Notes: generated by a model not told the origin, from the letters alone. A stretch of DNA of 64,000 nt from Thalassospira lucentensis (GCF_001613805.1 NZ_LPVY01000025.1:62001-126000), one strand, 5' to 3'; positions 45,620 through 54,548 are shown, counted from the first letter of the stretch. Made by a program: numbers and translations.

Positions 45620-47269
45620 TCAGATCCTTCCACGCGGGTCGTTGCGGTCAATTTCGTGCAGGGTGCCTGCTTCGAGATGCAGGCGGCGGTCGGCAGCATC
45701 GAAATAATGATCGTCATGGGTGACGGCGATGATGGTCGTGCCGCGTGCCTTTATCTGTGGCAGGATTTCGTAATAGAATTTTTTACGGAAATACGGGTCC
45801 TGATCGGCGGCCCATTCATCGAGAACAAGGATCGGGCGATGTTCGAGCAGGGCGGTGATCAGGCCCAGCCGTTTGCGTTGCCCGGCCGACAGGGCGGTGG
45901 AAACGAATTTGCCATCGCGAATGCCCGTCACATGGGACAGTTCAAACAGGTTCAGCCAGTGGGTGGCTTCGTCGGGATCAATTTCGGCCGATCCGTGCAA
46001 TTCGGAAAACAGGTGGAAATCGGAAAACACGGTGGCGATCTTGTCACGGAAGGAGGCGATGGTTTGCGCGCCAAGCTGGATATCATCAAACCGGATGGCC
46101 CCGGATACCGGGCGATAAAGGGCTGTCAGAAGCTTGATCAGGGTTGATTTGCCCGCCCCGTTGCCGCCGGTAATAAAGATCAGTTCGCCCTTTTTGACCG
46201 AGAGGCTGATCGGGCCAAGCATGAAGCCGTGGCGCGGGTCGCGGTTGGGATAGGTAAAGCAGACATCCTCGAACGCGATATTTGAAAATGTATCGGGCAG
46301 ACTGGTGCCGTTCTCTTCAACCGGTTCGGCAATCGCGCGCAAATCCTGTGACAGGGTGACCATGCGCGCAGCAGCCTGTTCCGCCGAACCCAGTACCGCC
46401 ATTGCCTGCACCACCGTACTGATCGGGCCGATCATGAACAGGACGGCCGTGCTGACCTTTGATATCGTTGATCCGAAATTATCGGCATAGACCGGCACGA
46501 TAAAGACGATCACTGCCAGCAGGACATAAAAGGCGGTCATGCCCATGATCATCTGCCGGAACATCAGGCTGTGGGTTTCAGCAGTGATCTGTTCCTTTTG
46601 CAGTGAATTTGCCGAAAAGGCATTGAAAAGGGTGCTGCTGCGCGACGACCACATCCGGACTTCGCGGATGCCGGAAAACAGATCGGCGATCTTGCCAAAC
46701 AGGGCATTTTCGGTGTGATGGAGTTTGCCAAACCACATGCCGAGTTCTTTGCCCATGCGCAGGTAAATGACGATCCCGGCCCCGATCACCAGCACGATCA
46801 GGAAAAAGGCCAGCGTGGAGAGCCAGAAAACATAGACCATCACCGCAACAACCAGCAGAAGGGATCGGAACGACATGCCGATCATGTGCGAGTTTTGCGA
46901 AATGACCTGAGTGCTTTGGGTTATGCTGTCAAACAGGCGGGCCTGACCAAAGGTTTCAAGCTGGGCGAAGTCGGCATGCGCAATCTGATCGAGCAGTTTG
47001 CGGCGCACCTTGTCGATGCCCTGTTCGATCTGGGTCGAGATATTGGCAAGCAGGAAAACTTCGGCCAGAAAATAGACCACGGCAAGGGCGATGAAGCCAC
47101 CTGCCAGAAGCCAGTCAACCCGGTCCACCCCGTTATCGGCGATGCCTTCGGCGGCGGTATTGACGAGCCCCAGCAGAACTGCACTGCCCGCACCCGATAG
47201 CGCACCGGCAAAGGCAAGCCGGGCCATCAGTCTGTTATCTCCCCAAGACAACAGTTCGAGCAATTTCAT
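45620..47269 (-). CDS. Cyclic-peptide ABC exporter (PvdE/SyrD type), first of a pair
   Basis: A 549-residue half-transporter of the same family: N-terminal membrane domain, GGNGAGKST, LSAGQRKRLGLI and LVLDEWAADQDPYFRKKFYY. Start set at the ATG at 47269 (MKLLELLSWGDNR); the frame remains open to 47545 but that extension is Arg/Cys-rich, lacks family character and would run into the lyase gene. Both ATPase domains look intact, unlike heterodimers with a degenerate site. Confidence 0.92.
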   Translation of the reverse strand: MKLLELLSWGDNRLMARLAFAGALSGAGSAVLLGLVNTAAEGIADNGVDRVDWLLAGGFIALAVVYFLAEVFLLANISTQIEQGIDKVRRKLLDQIAHADFAQLETFGQARLFDSITQSTQVISQNSHMIGMSFRSLLLVVAVMVYVFWLSTLAFFLIVLVIGAGIVIYLRMGKELGMWFGKLHHTENALFGKIADLFSGIREVRMWSSRSSTLFNAFSANSLQKEQITAETHSLMFRQMIMGMTAFYVLLAVIVFIVPVYADNFGSTISKVSTAVLFMIGPISTVVQAMAVLGSAEQAAARMVTLSQDLRAIAEPVEENGTSLPDTFSNIAFEDVCFTYPNRDPRHGFMLGPISLSVKKGELIFITGGNGAGKSTLIKLLTALYRPVSGAIRFDDIQLGAQTIASFRDKIATVFSDFHLFSELHGSAEIDPDEATHWLNLFELSHVTGIRDGKFVSTALSAGQRKRLGLITALLEHRPILVLDEWAADQDPYFRKKFYYEILPQIKARGTTIIAVTHDDHYFDAADRRLHLEAGTLHEIDRNDPRGRI

Positions 47270-47394
47270 CTGTTTGCAGTCCCCATAGAACCCGACGTGG
47301 GTGTTTGTCCGCGACTGTACCGGTGCCCGGCAGGGCTGTCCAGTCGCTGTCCAGTTGGGGGCATAACCGAAAGCCTTTTTCGCGTCGAAAGAAT

Positions 47395-48477
47395 TCAGAT
47401 CGTTGCGCGGTAGGGCAGCGGAATGGGGCCTTCGCTGTTGATCACAAGCACGTTGCTTTGGGCATTCAGACCAAAACGGGCCCGAAGATCGTTGTTTTTT
47501 GCGACATGCCAAAGCCCGGCAATTCCGGCAATTCCGGTATCCCATGTTTCAAGCGGGGCGTCGCCATTGATCCCGGCGGAAAGCGCGTTCTGAACCAGAA
47601 GGGCGACATCATCGTCAATCGCGATGCTTTGGGTGGAGACTTCGCGCAGGATTTCAAATGCCGGAAGACTCGGTTTACCACATGACAGCCCGATCATGCG
47701 GGTCAGGAGTTTGCCCGGAACCGACGTCAGTTCGCCGGTTGCGAGGCTTGCCTGAATGCAGGCGGCGTTTGTTGCCTCGACCGTGCAGACATTCGGTTTC
47801 TGGCCGCTTTCATGCCAGAGCCCGATGGCGCAACCCGCCGCCATGCCGCCAACCCCGCATTGCAGGAAAACATGATCGGGGATGATGTTTTCATCCCGAA
47901 GCTGCCGGGCGCATTCGATCCCCAGAACCGCGTAACCCGCCATGATGTCGCGGGTGACGTCGAGTTCGTGACCATAGTCGGTATCGGTGATCAGAAGGAT
48001 ATCGGGCGACTGCGCGGCATGTTCGGCGGCAAGGACCGCATCGTCATAGGTGCCGTCGATCCGGACGATTTCAGCCCCGTTATCGATGATGCGCGTGATG
48101 CGGGCCTGATCGACTTCGGACCCGACATAAATCCGTGCGTGGCAGCCGAATTTCCGGGCCGCCCATGCAACGGCAAGGCCGTGATTGCCATCGGTTGCGG
48201 CAACGGCGGTATAGTTCGCGCATTGGGGGCTTCCGGGTATCAGGCCGCGTTTCAAAAGCTGCTGTTTCAGGCCATAGGGGGCGCCAAGGGCCTTGACCCC
48301 GCCCAGACCGAACCGTTTGCTTTCATCCTTGATCCAGACAGTGCCAAGACCCAGTTCGCGGGCAAGCCCGTTGGCGCGGATCAGCGGGCTTTGGCGATAT
48401 TCCGGCCAGGAGGATATCAGATCGAACGCCTGATAAATATCGTTGCGCCCGGGATCAAGGGCGATGATGGACGTCAT
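47395..48477 (-). CDS. PLP-dependent lyase, diaminopropionate ammonia-lyase-like
   Basis: A fold-type II PLP enzyme (360 aa). KDESKRFGLGGVKALGAPYG near residue 50 aligns with the KDESxRFGLxxFKxLGG motif of diaminopropionate ammonia-lyase, including the Schiff-base Lys. AATDGNHGLAVAWAAR and QCGVGGMAAGCAIG (phosphate loop) follow. It is about 40 residues shorter than typical DpaL. Lying beside peptide exporters, it may break down 2,3-diaminopropionate or a related amino acid, or tune a precursor pool. A threonine-dehydratase-like activity is possible. GGAG precedes the ATG. Confidence 0.8.
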   Translation of the reverse strand: MTSIIALDPGRNDIYQAFDLISSWPEYRQSPLIRANGLARELGLGTVWIKDESKRFGLGGVKALGAPYGLKQQLLKRGLIPGSPQCANYTAVAATDGNHGLAVAWAARKFGCHARIYVGSEVDQARITRIIDNGAEIVRIDGTYDDAVLAAEHAAQSPDILLITDTDYGHELDVTRDIMAGYAVLGIECARQLRDENIIPDHVFLQCGVGGMAAGCAIGLWHESGQKPNVCTVEATNAACIQASLATGELTSVPGKLLTRMIGLSCGKPSLPAFEILREVSTQSIAIDDDVALLVQNALSAGINGDAPLETWDTGIAGIAGLWHVAKNNDLRARFGLNAQSNVLVINSEGPIPLPYRATI

Positions 48478-48750
48478 CGATTTCTCCGAAATCTGGCCGT
48501 GGTCCGGTTTTCTGTTATATGTTCTTCTGGTTTATGAGGGGCGTATGATGTTGCGTCAAACACAATCTGAATATCAACGGTCGTGCGGGGTTGTCGTGAA
48601 GATGATTGTGTTAAATCGCTGAGAATAGGGATATTAATTCATCTTCGCTCTCGACGGGTTTCCCGATGATCCATTAGGATATGGCCATTGGGATGCGGGG
48701 ATTGATTCATCACTAACGATGAGTGGACGGTTTTGCGTTTTGAGCTCGGC
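48478..48750. promoter_or_regulatory. Divergent intergenic region
   Basis: 273 bases between the PLP-lyase gene (minus) and the TAXI receptor gene (plus). It must hold both promoters, but I could not assign convincing -35/-10 pairs. A short direct repeat GGGATtaATTCATC / GGGATTgATTCATC is visible near 48628 and 48697. No open frame looks coding. Confidence 0.4.
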
Positions 48751-50016
48751 ATGAGAATGATTGCGACCGGTATGCTGGCGATGCTGTTGTCAGCGGGGGC
48801 CTTGGGTGCCCATGCGCAGGGAAGCGGTACCGTTGCCGAGGACGCAAATGCCGATATGTCCCCGGTTGATGTCCTGCCTGATATCGATGTCGATACTTAT
48901 GACGATGCCATCATCGACCCGGCAAAAACCAATCCCGATCTGATCGACGGCCTGATTTACAAGCCCGATGCCATTCCGCTGTCGCAGTATCGCCGCCGCG
49001 CAACCGACCCGGAAAGTCTGGCGGCGTTAAGCAATGTCGATGTGATTGCCGGTGATGGCCAGACGGAACGATCCTATTACGCGGCGATTTACAGCGGCAG
49101 TACGAGTGGCGTGTATTTCAAGGTTGCCGCCCAGATTTGCGACATGATGAGCCGGACCTTTGAACGCCATCGGGTGCATTGCGTGCCGTTGCGATCCCAA
49201 GGGGTCGGCAGCAATATCCGCCTGATGAAAGAAGGGCGGGTGCAGCTTGCCATCGTGCAGTCGAACAATAACTGGGAAGCGCAGAAAGGCATTGCGCCGA
49301 TCCCCGGTGCGCGGTCGGTGATGTCGTTGCATGATGAAATGGGATTGCTGGTGGTGCGCAATGATTCCGATATTGAATCGATCGCCGATCTGCGCGGCAA
49401 ACGCATCAATATCGGACCGGAAGGATCGGCATCGCGGGAATTGTGGCTTGAACTTCTGTCGCGATACAAATTGACGCTGGACGATCTTGATACCGTTTAC
49501 GGCGTTGCGCAGGATTATAACGAGCTTGGCATCTGCGAGAATTATATCGATGCGTTCGGTCTTTGGATCGGGCATCCGGCGTCGCTGATCGAAGATACGC
49601 TTGGCTGCGGGGCGCGGGTTGTTGGCATGGGGGGGCCTTTGACCGATGAAATGGTCAAGGCAAACCAGTATTTCTTTAATCAGGTTTTGCCAGCAAAGAC
49701 ATATAGCGCGCAGGAAGAAGCGATTTCATCCTATGGCTTCAAGGCGTCGCTGATTGCCTATGAACCGGCTGATCCGTATGTGGTGTACTGGATCACGCGG
49801 ATCGTGCATGAAAATATCGACCGGATGAAGGAAATGTATCCGACATTCCGGAGTGTCGTTGCTGATGACATGTTCAAAAAGGGCAATTTCCTGCCGTTCC
49901 ATAAGGGGGCGGCGTGTTATTGGGAAACCGATGCGCATGCCTGCGACTGGCAGCCCTATTATCAGCAGGCCGACCCGAAAGGGCAGCGCAAATGGAATTA
50001 TACCTATCAGCAGTAA
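48751..50016 (+). CDS. TAXI-family TRAP-type solute-binding protein
   Basis: Periplasmic receptor (421 aa). A signal peptide (MLAMLLSAGALGAHAQG) is followed by an acidic linker and then the TAXI fold: IYSGSTSGVYFKVAAQICDM, LRSQGVGSNIRLMKEGRVQL and LRGKRINIGPEGSASREL. TAXI receptors normally work with fused TRAP membrane subunits, yet none is encoded nearby. ATG at 48751 chosen over a TTG at 48733 because it begins the signal peptide. The next genes, on the other strand, encode another receptor and a sensor-linked MFS protein. Confidence 0.87.
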   Translation: MRMIATGMLAMLLSAGALGAHAQGSGTVAEDANADMSPVDVLPDIDVDTYDDAIIDPAKTNPDLIDGLIYKPDAIPLSQYRRRATDPESLAALSNVDVIAGDGQTERSYYAAIYSGSTSGVYFKVAAQICDMMSRTFERHRVHCVPLRSQGVGSNIRLMKEGRVQLAIVQSNNNWEAQKGIAPIPGARSVMSLHDEMGLLVVRNDSDIESIADLRGKRINIGPEGSASRELWLELLSRYKLTLDDLDTVYGVAQDYNELGICENYIDAFGLWIGHPASLIEDTLGCGARVVGMGGPLTDEMVKANQYFFNQVLPAKTYSAQEEAISSYGFKASLIAYEPADPYVVYWITRIVHENIDRMKEMYPTFRSVVADDMFKKGNFLPFHKGAACYWETDAHACDWQPYYQQADPKGQRKWNYTYQQ

Positions 50017-50025
50017 GCCGCGATA

Positions 50026-50697
50026 TTAAGCGGACGGAAGCGGCGCCCAGCCGATGCGCGGGGCGGTTCCGCGGCCCGATGACTGGCAAAACTGGCCGAT
50101 AAACCCGTCATCAAGCAATTTTCGACAGGTCGCAAGATCGTCGCTGGCGCACCAGATGGCTGTATCAGGGGCGCGGGCGGATTTTGCATCCTGATCGGGG
50201 CCGATATCCCGTCGCAGCAAGAACCGGTTTCCGCCAAATTTTGCGATCAAGCCATGAATGGCAAGGCCGGTTGATACGGTGCTGATCAGGCTTGGAAAAT
50301 TGGTCGGGGCGACGGTGCTGAGCGCGATGGTTCGTCCGAATTTCCGGGCCATTTCGATCCGGTATTCAACCATTTTGCGTTGCCATCCCTGTCCGCGCCA
50401 ATTTGGATCAACGGCGACCCCGTCGATATGGGCGACCTGGCCCAGCAGATCGGGGGGCAGGTGATGGTCGGTGCCGAAATTGGGATCACCATCACGCGGC
50501 AATCCCAGCACGCAATAGGCCATCAGACGATCATCGTCAAAGACGCCAAAGATTTGCCCGCAGGCATCAAGATGATCGGCAAAGAACTGATCGGTTTCGG
50601 TCGCGGCATTGCCCGGCGGCAGATCGGCGACCACCCTGTGATGCAGGGCGATGATGGCGGGAAGGTGGGATGGATCAAGCCGGGTCAGGGTGCTCAT
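50026..50697 (-). CDS. GNAT-family N-acetyltransferase
   Basis: A 223-residue protein with a GNAT acetyl-CoA loop VDPNWRGQGWQRKMVEYRI near residues 98-116 (RxxGxG type). The C-terminal 70 residues have no recognised motif. Its start overlaps the stop of the substrate-binding protein gene (ATGA), making it the last gene of a four-gene coupled cassette. Substrate unknown. Confidence 0.8.
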   Translation of the reverse strand: MSTLTRLDPSHLPAIIALHHRVVADLPPGNAATETDQFFADHLDACGQIFGVFDDDRLMAYCVLGLPRDGDPNFGTDHHLPPDLLGQVAHIDGVAVDPNWRGQGWQRKMVEYRIEMARKFGRTIALSTVAPTNFPSLISTVSTGLAIHGLIAKFGGNRFLLRRDIGPDQDAKSARAPDTAIWCASDDLATCRKLLDDGFIGQFCQSSGRGTAPRIGWAPLPSA

Positions 50698-51710
50698 TCG
50701 ATGACTTCCGCGTAATCAAGCAGCGACAGCGGCGGATAGAGTTTAAGCTTGCGCGCCGATGACAGCCGGATCAGATAGGAAAACCGGTCAAGCGTTTCGA
50801 CCGGGATGTCGGCCGGCGATATGCCATCGATCAGGATCTGTTCGACCTTGCTGGCGGCAAGGCGGCCGACAAGTTCATAACGGCTTACAAGGCCCAGCAT
50901 GGCATGGCCGTCGCGGACTTCAAGTTCGGTCGCGCTAAAGGCGGCAAGCCCGTTGGCAAAACCGGCATCGGTCAGGGTATCGCGATAATTGCCGATGAAA
51001 TTGTCCGGTCCGATATACAGGATGTCGGCCCCCTTGCGGGCAAGTTCGGCAACGGCAGGGGGAATGTCATCCTGTGAGGGTTCGCCATCGCTGCCGAGCG
51101 GAGCGGCCAGGACTTCGAAGCCCATTTCGCGGCCCAGTTCGGTCAGATCGGCAACGTTGGAAACGGAATTGTCTTCGCGGCTGTTATAGACAACGCCAAG
51201 TTTGTCCATCGGGCGATAGGCACGGATGGCATTGATCTGGGCGGGAAGCGGGGCGATGTGGGCGGCACCCGTGACATTGGGGCGGCTTTGGCCCGCAGGG
51301 GCGGCAATGCCGGTTTTCCATGGCGATGAAACCATCACATAAACCACCGGAAGGTCGGTAATGTTTTGCGCCGGATCGACGGCATCATATTTGCCGACCA
51401 CGGCCGACGTGATCCCGGTGCCCCATGTGTAAACCAGATCGGGTGGGTCTTTGCGGATCTGATCGATGATGGCAGGCACGCGCGACAGATCGCGCGCAGT
51501 ATCATAAATGGTCAGGTCGACGGGAATGCTGTTTTCATCGAAATAGGCGCGAAATCCCTGTTCGACATTGGTTTCGCCGCGCCACAGAACCATGGCGATT
51601 TTAAGCGGGCCCGGTTGTGATTGTGCATATGCCGCCGGAGCAAAGATTGAGACGGCGATGGCCACAAGAATGCCCAACAGACGAAAAACGGGGAGAAGGG
51701 AAAAGGTCAT
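50694..51710 (-). CDS. ABC-type substrate-binding protein (ABC_sub_bind/TrpX-like)
   Basis: A 338-residue periplasmic protein with signal peptide (LLGILVAIAVSIFAPAAYA), then LKIAMVLWRGETNVEQGF, VYTWGTGITSAVVG, LGVVYNSREDNSVSNV and DILYIGPDNFIGNYRDTL. This is the two-lobed fold of the ABC_sub_bind family. No ABC permease or ATPase gene accompanies it; instead it is coupled (ATGA on both sides) to a sensor/HAMP-MFS gene and a GNAT gene, which suggests a sensing or hand-over role to that membrane protein. Confidence 0.85.
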   Translation of the reverse strand: MTFSLLPVFRLLGILVAIAVSIFAPAAYAQSQPGPLKIAMVLWRGETNVEQGFRAYFDENSIPVDLTIYDTARDLSRVPAIIDQIRKDPPDLVYTWGTGITSAVVGKYDAVDPAQNITDLPVVYVMVSSPWKTGIAAPAGQSRPNVTGAAHIAPLPAQINAIRAYRPMDKLGVVYNSREDNSVSNVADLTELGREMGFEVLAAPLGSDGEPSQDDIPPAVAELARKGADILYIGPDNFIGNYRDTLTDAGFANGLAAFSATELEVRDGHAMLGLVSRYELVGRLAASKVEQILIDGISPADIPVETLDRFSYLIRLSSARKLKLYPPLSLLDYAEVIE

Positions 51711-53713
51711 TTCGTTCCTCCCTCGTTTTTCTGTTCTGCGGGCACATGGCCGATCAGAAGTTCAAAGCACAGAACCGAAACAGCGGCAAAGGCCCCGAAG
51801 ATCAGAACCGCGTGCGTTGTTCCGACCAGTAGGGTCAGACCGGCGGCAAGCAACGGACCCGCAGCCCCGCCCAGCCGTTCGGCAAGACGCAGGACGGCAA
51901 GAACCGGGCCGGTGCCGTGATCCTTGGTGAAATCCTTGCTGAGTTTCAGGCTGGCGGAAAGCTGCGCGGGGATTGAGGTCGCCTGCGCCAGACCGAGCAG
52001 GGCGACGGCAACCGCAAACAGGGCATATTCCGGAAGCCAGCCCGCCAGCAACAAGCCTGCTGCCGTTAGCCCGCCACCAATGCCGACCGCGCGGGTTTCG
52101 TTCTGGTTTTTGTCGGTCCATTTTGCCGCGGCCCAGCCGGTCAGGATCGCGACCAGCCCATAAAGCATGATCACCCGCCCGGTTTCAGCCGTGGTTGCAC
52201 CCGATTGCAGCAGGATCATCGGGGTCAGGTAATATAAAAAGCCGCTGAGGATCAGTTTGGCGGGAATGGCGGCAAACAGGATCAGGACCTGCAAACGGCG
52301 ATTGCCGAGCATGGCGCGAAGGGCGGCACGTGTCGGGATCGGTGGCGGGGTTTTGCCGCGCACCATGTTATCCATCAGGAAGAAGGCCAGAAGGACTGCG
52401 AGAAACGCAATGGTCGCACCGGCGATAAAGGTCATGTCCGGGCCGAAATGACCGGCAACGATCCCGCCAATCGCCGGGCCGCAGATATCAGCCAGCATGA
52501 TGCCGCTGACCATCATGGCAGTACCCTGTGTGCGGTTGCTGTCATTGGTGGCATCAAGGACATAGGACTGACAGGCGACAAAGGTGGTGGCGTAACCGAT
52601 GCCCGACAATGCCCGCCACAGGACAAGATCCCATATGCCCCCGGCAAAGGCGGTACCGATCAGGCCAAGTGTCGCCAGAAACGCGCCGCACAGATACATG
52701 CGAAGTGACCCGACCTGTTCCTGAAACAGGCTGCAGATCGGCATGGCAAGGGCAACCATCAGAAGATGAACCGCCATGACCACGCCGGCACCAAGCTGCC
52801 CGTCGATGCTGTGGGATGTGACCTGGCTAAAGAAAGCAGGCATGATTGGTCGGGCCAGTTCTTCGGCAAGGACGAACATGAAGGCCAGCATGCGGACACC
52901 GATCAGCTTTACCTCGCGTTCGCGCTGGGGATGGGTTCCGACCTTTTTGGCGGTGGTGTTGATCAGGGAATTGATCCGTTCCATGAACTGGCCGATTTCG
53001 TCATGGGTGCTTTGGCCATGCAGCAGGGTGAATTTGCGATCGCGCACATTGTCCAGAACCTTGCGCGCGACCCTTACCGGCAGGGCGACATTGACGGTTA
53101 ACACCAGCAACATCAGCTCGAACGACAGGGCGAGCGTGATGATAAAAATGATCGCAATGTCATAAAGATTATCCGTCACAGGGCGCATCAGGGCCGCCCG
53201 GGCATGCCCAAGGACGACTTCGATATCGTCCTGTCCCTCGGCGCGGGGCAGGTCCAGACGGGTGACGATATAGGCGGTATCATTGCCCGACGGTGCCTTA
53301 AGGGCGGTGGTGATTTCATCCGATGACAGACCGCCTGCATGCAGGATGTCGCCAGCCTTGTCGGTGATGGCAGCAAAAACCAGATCGGGATCGCCATTGC
53401 GAAGCTGATAGACCACGGTTTCAAAACCGACAATTTCGCGCAGCGGAATGCCAAGCCGCAGGGCGTTTTCGATCTTTTCGCCAAGAACCCGGGCTTCGAT
53501 CCCGGCCTTTTCACGGATTTCGGTTTGCAGATCGGCGCGCGCCAGTTCGGCGGCGCGCCATGAAATCCCGACCAATGCGATGCAAAGCGAGATTGTGCTG
53601 AACAGCAGCAAAATCCAGATCGTGCCCTTGGGGAACAGGCGGCTTCGGATATTGCCACCATGAGGGGAGGTCGGAGTGTCAGGTTTGGTATCGGGATTGG
53701 CAGAGAGGGTCAT
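51707..53713 (-). CDS. MFS transporter with N-terminal periplasmic sensor and HAMP domain
   Basis: A 668-residue fusion. A transmembrane helix near 31-53; a periplasmic region about 54-180 with a Cache-like look (FAAITDKAGDILHAGGLSS); a second helix about 184-208; a HAMP-like linker about 209-262 (ALPVRVARKVLDN, HDEIGQFMERINSLIN); then a major facilitator domain with about twelve helices from 270 to 655 (RALSGIGYATTFVACQSYVL, GPAIGGIVAGHFG). The first part is what normally precedes a histidine kinase or chemoreceptor output, but here it ends in a transporter. ATGA overlaps join it to both neighbours. Confidence 0.87.
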   Translation of the reverse strand: MTLSANPDTKPDTPTSPHGGNIRSRLFPKGTIWILLLFSTISLCIALVGISWRAAELARADLQTEIREKAGIEARVLGEKIENALRLGIPLREIVGFETVVYQLRNGDPDLVFAAITDKAGDILHAGGLSSDEITTALKAPSGNDTAYIVTRLDLPRAEGQDDIEVVLGHARAALMRPVTDNLYDIAIIFIITLALSFELMLLVLTVNVALPVRVARKVLDNVRDRKFTLLHGQSTHDEIGQFMERINSLINTTAKKVGTHPQREREVKLIGVRMLAFMFVLAEELARPIMPAFFSQVTSHSIDGQLGAGVVMAVHLLMVALAMPICSLFQEQVGSLRMYLCGAFLATLGLIGTAFAGGIWDLVLWRALSGIGYATTFVACQSYVLDATNDSNRTQGTAMMVSGIMLADICGPAIGGIVAGHFGPDMTFIAGATIAFLAVLLAFFLMDNMVRGKTPPPIPTRAALRAMLGNRRLQVLILFAAIPAKLILSGFLYYLTPMILLQSGATTAETGRVIMLYGLVAILTGWAAAKWTDKNQNETRAVGIGGGLTAAGLLLAGWLPEYALFAVAVALLGLAQATSIPAQLSASLKLSKDFTKDHGTGPVLAVLRLAERLGGAAGPLLAAGLTLLVGTTHAVLIFGAFAAVSVLCFELLIGHVPAEQKNEGGTK

Positions 53714-54492
53714 TTCAGCGGCTCCGCCGGGGTTTCCGATTGGCGTTTGGTGTTGCCCTTTTTTGTTTCGTGCGGCAACTGATCGCGGATTTCGCGGTAC
53801 AGGGAAATCAGTTCGATTTCGCTTTGGGTCAGGACATCGCCATCATGGGGGCGGATATTGGGGGCCTTGCCCGCAACCGCGCGCGCCAGATCTTCGTGCA
53901 GTTCTTCGAAAACCCGATGGCGGCGACGCATCAGAATGAACAGTACGCCCAAAATGGGGATAATCATGCCCATGCCCAAGGCCGCCGATTTCCACATTTC
54001 GGAGAAGGCATTGGCAAGCTTGGCTTCGGAGGTTTCGGCGCTTGCCGTAATGACGACCTGCCCGGCGCATTGGCCGAGGCTGTCGCGCAGGACCTGCCCG
54101 GCGGTGGCGATGCCCGGTGTGAAATCGATCCACTCATCGCGGGCCTGTTGGGGAATTGCCGCGCCAGAGAGGGCCTGATCATCGGGGGATCGCGCGGCGT
54201 TGCTGATGATGGTGCCATCACAATCAAGAACGGCGACATTGCGGATATCGTTGGACATATCCAGACGCCGGTTCAGGATTGGTTGCAGGTTTTCCATGTT
54301 TTCCAGCCGCAAACCCAGATCGATACCGGCCACGATATCCTGACTGGTTTCATTGAGGATCACGGTCATGCGCTGGGCCAGAAGGGTGTGCAGGGTCTGG
54401 TCGAATCGCAGATAGTTCAGGACCGTGGTCATGCTTAAGGCGCTTGCAAGCACAAGGAAAAGGGCCAGCCCGATCTTGGTAGACAGATTCAA
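53710..54492 (-). CDS. Membrane sensor-like protein without output domain
   Basis: A 260-residue protein: helix 7-28, periplasmic domain about 29-170 (VAVLDCDGTIISNAARSPDD resembles a Cache/PAS-like strand), helix about 173-190 (GMGMIIPILGVLFILMRRRH) and a charged cytoplasmic tail of about 70 residues. No kinase, GGDEF or methyl-accepting domain is present. It is the first gene of the cassette. The start is a TTG at 54492 with GGAGAC upstream, and it begins just before the first helix. It may act as a partner of the HAMP-MFS protein. Confidence 0.75.
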   Translation of the reverse strand: MNLSTKIGLALFLVLASALSMTTVLNYLRFDQTLHTLLAQRMTVILNETSQDIVAGIDLGLRLENMENLQPILNRRLDMSNDIRNVAVLDCDGTIISNAARSPDDQALSGAAIPQQARDEWIDFTPGIATAGQVLRDSLGQCAGQVVITASAETSEAKLANAFSEMWKSAALGMGMIIPILGVLFILMRRRHRVFEELHEDLARAVAGKAPNIRPHDGDVLTQSEIELISLYREIRDQLPHETKKGNTKRQSETPAEPLK

Positions 54493-54512
54493 AACGTGTC
54501 TCCGGCGACATA

Positions 54513-54548
54513 TATTTTCAAAATATTTTCAAAACACAGTCCTGTTAA
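54513..54548 (-). promoter_or_regulatory. Candidate promoter with tandem 11-mer repeat for the sensor-MFS cassette
   Basis: TATTTTCAAAA occurs twice in tandem at 54513-54523 and 54524-54534. On the minus strand TTAACA (54543-54548) and TATTTT (54520-54525), 17 bases apart, fit a sigma-70 promoter; the repeats overlap the -10. The TTG start is about 20 bases downstream. The 11-base period places the two copies on the same face of the helix, which suits an operator. Confidence 0.45.

Noticed and set aside
47270..47545. Longer N-terminus for the first peptide exporter
   Set aside because: The extra 92 residues are Arg/Cys-rich, precede a good family-like start at 47269 and overlap the PLP-lyase gene.
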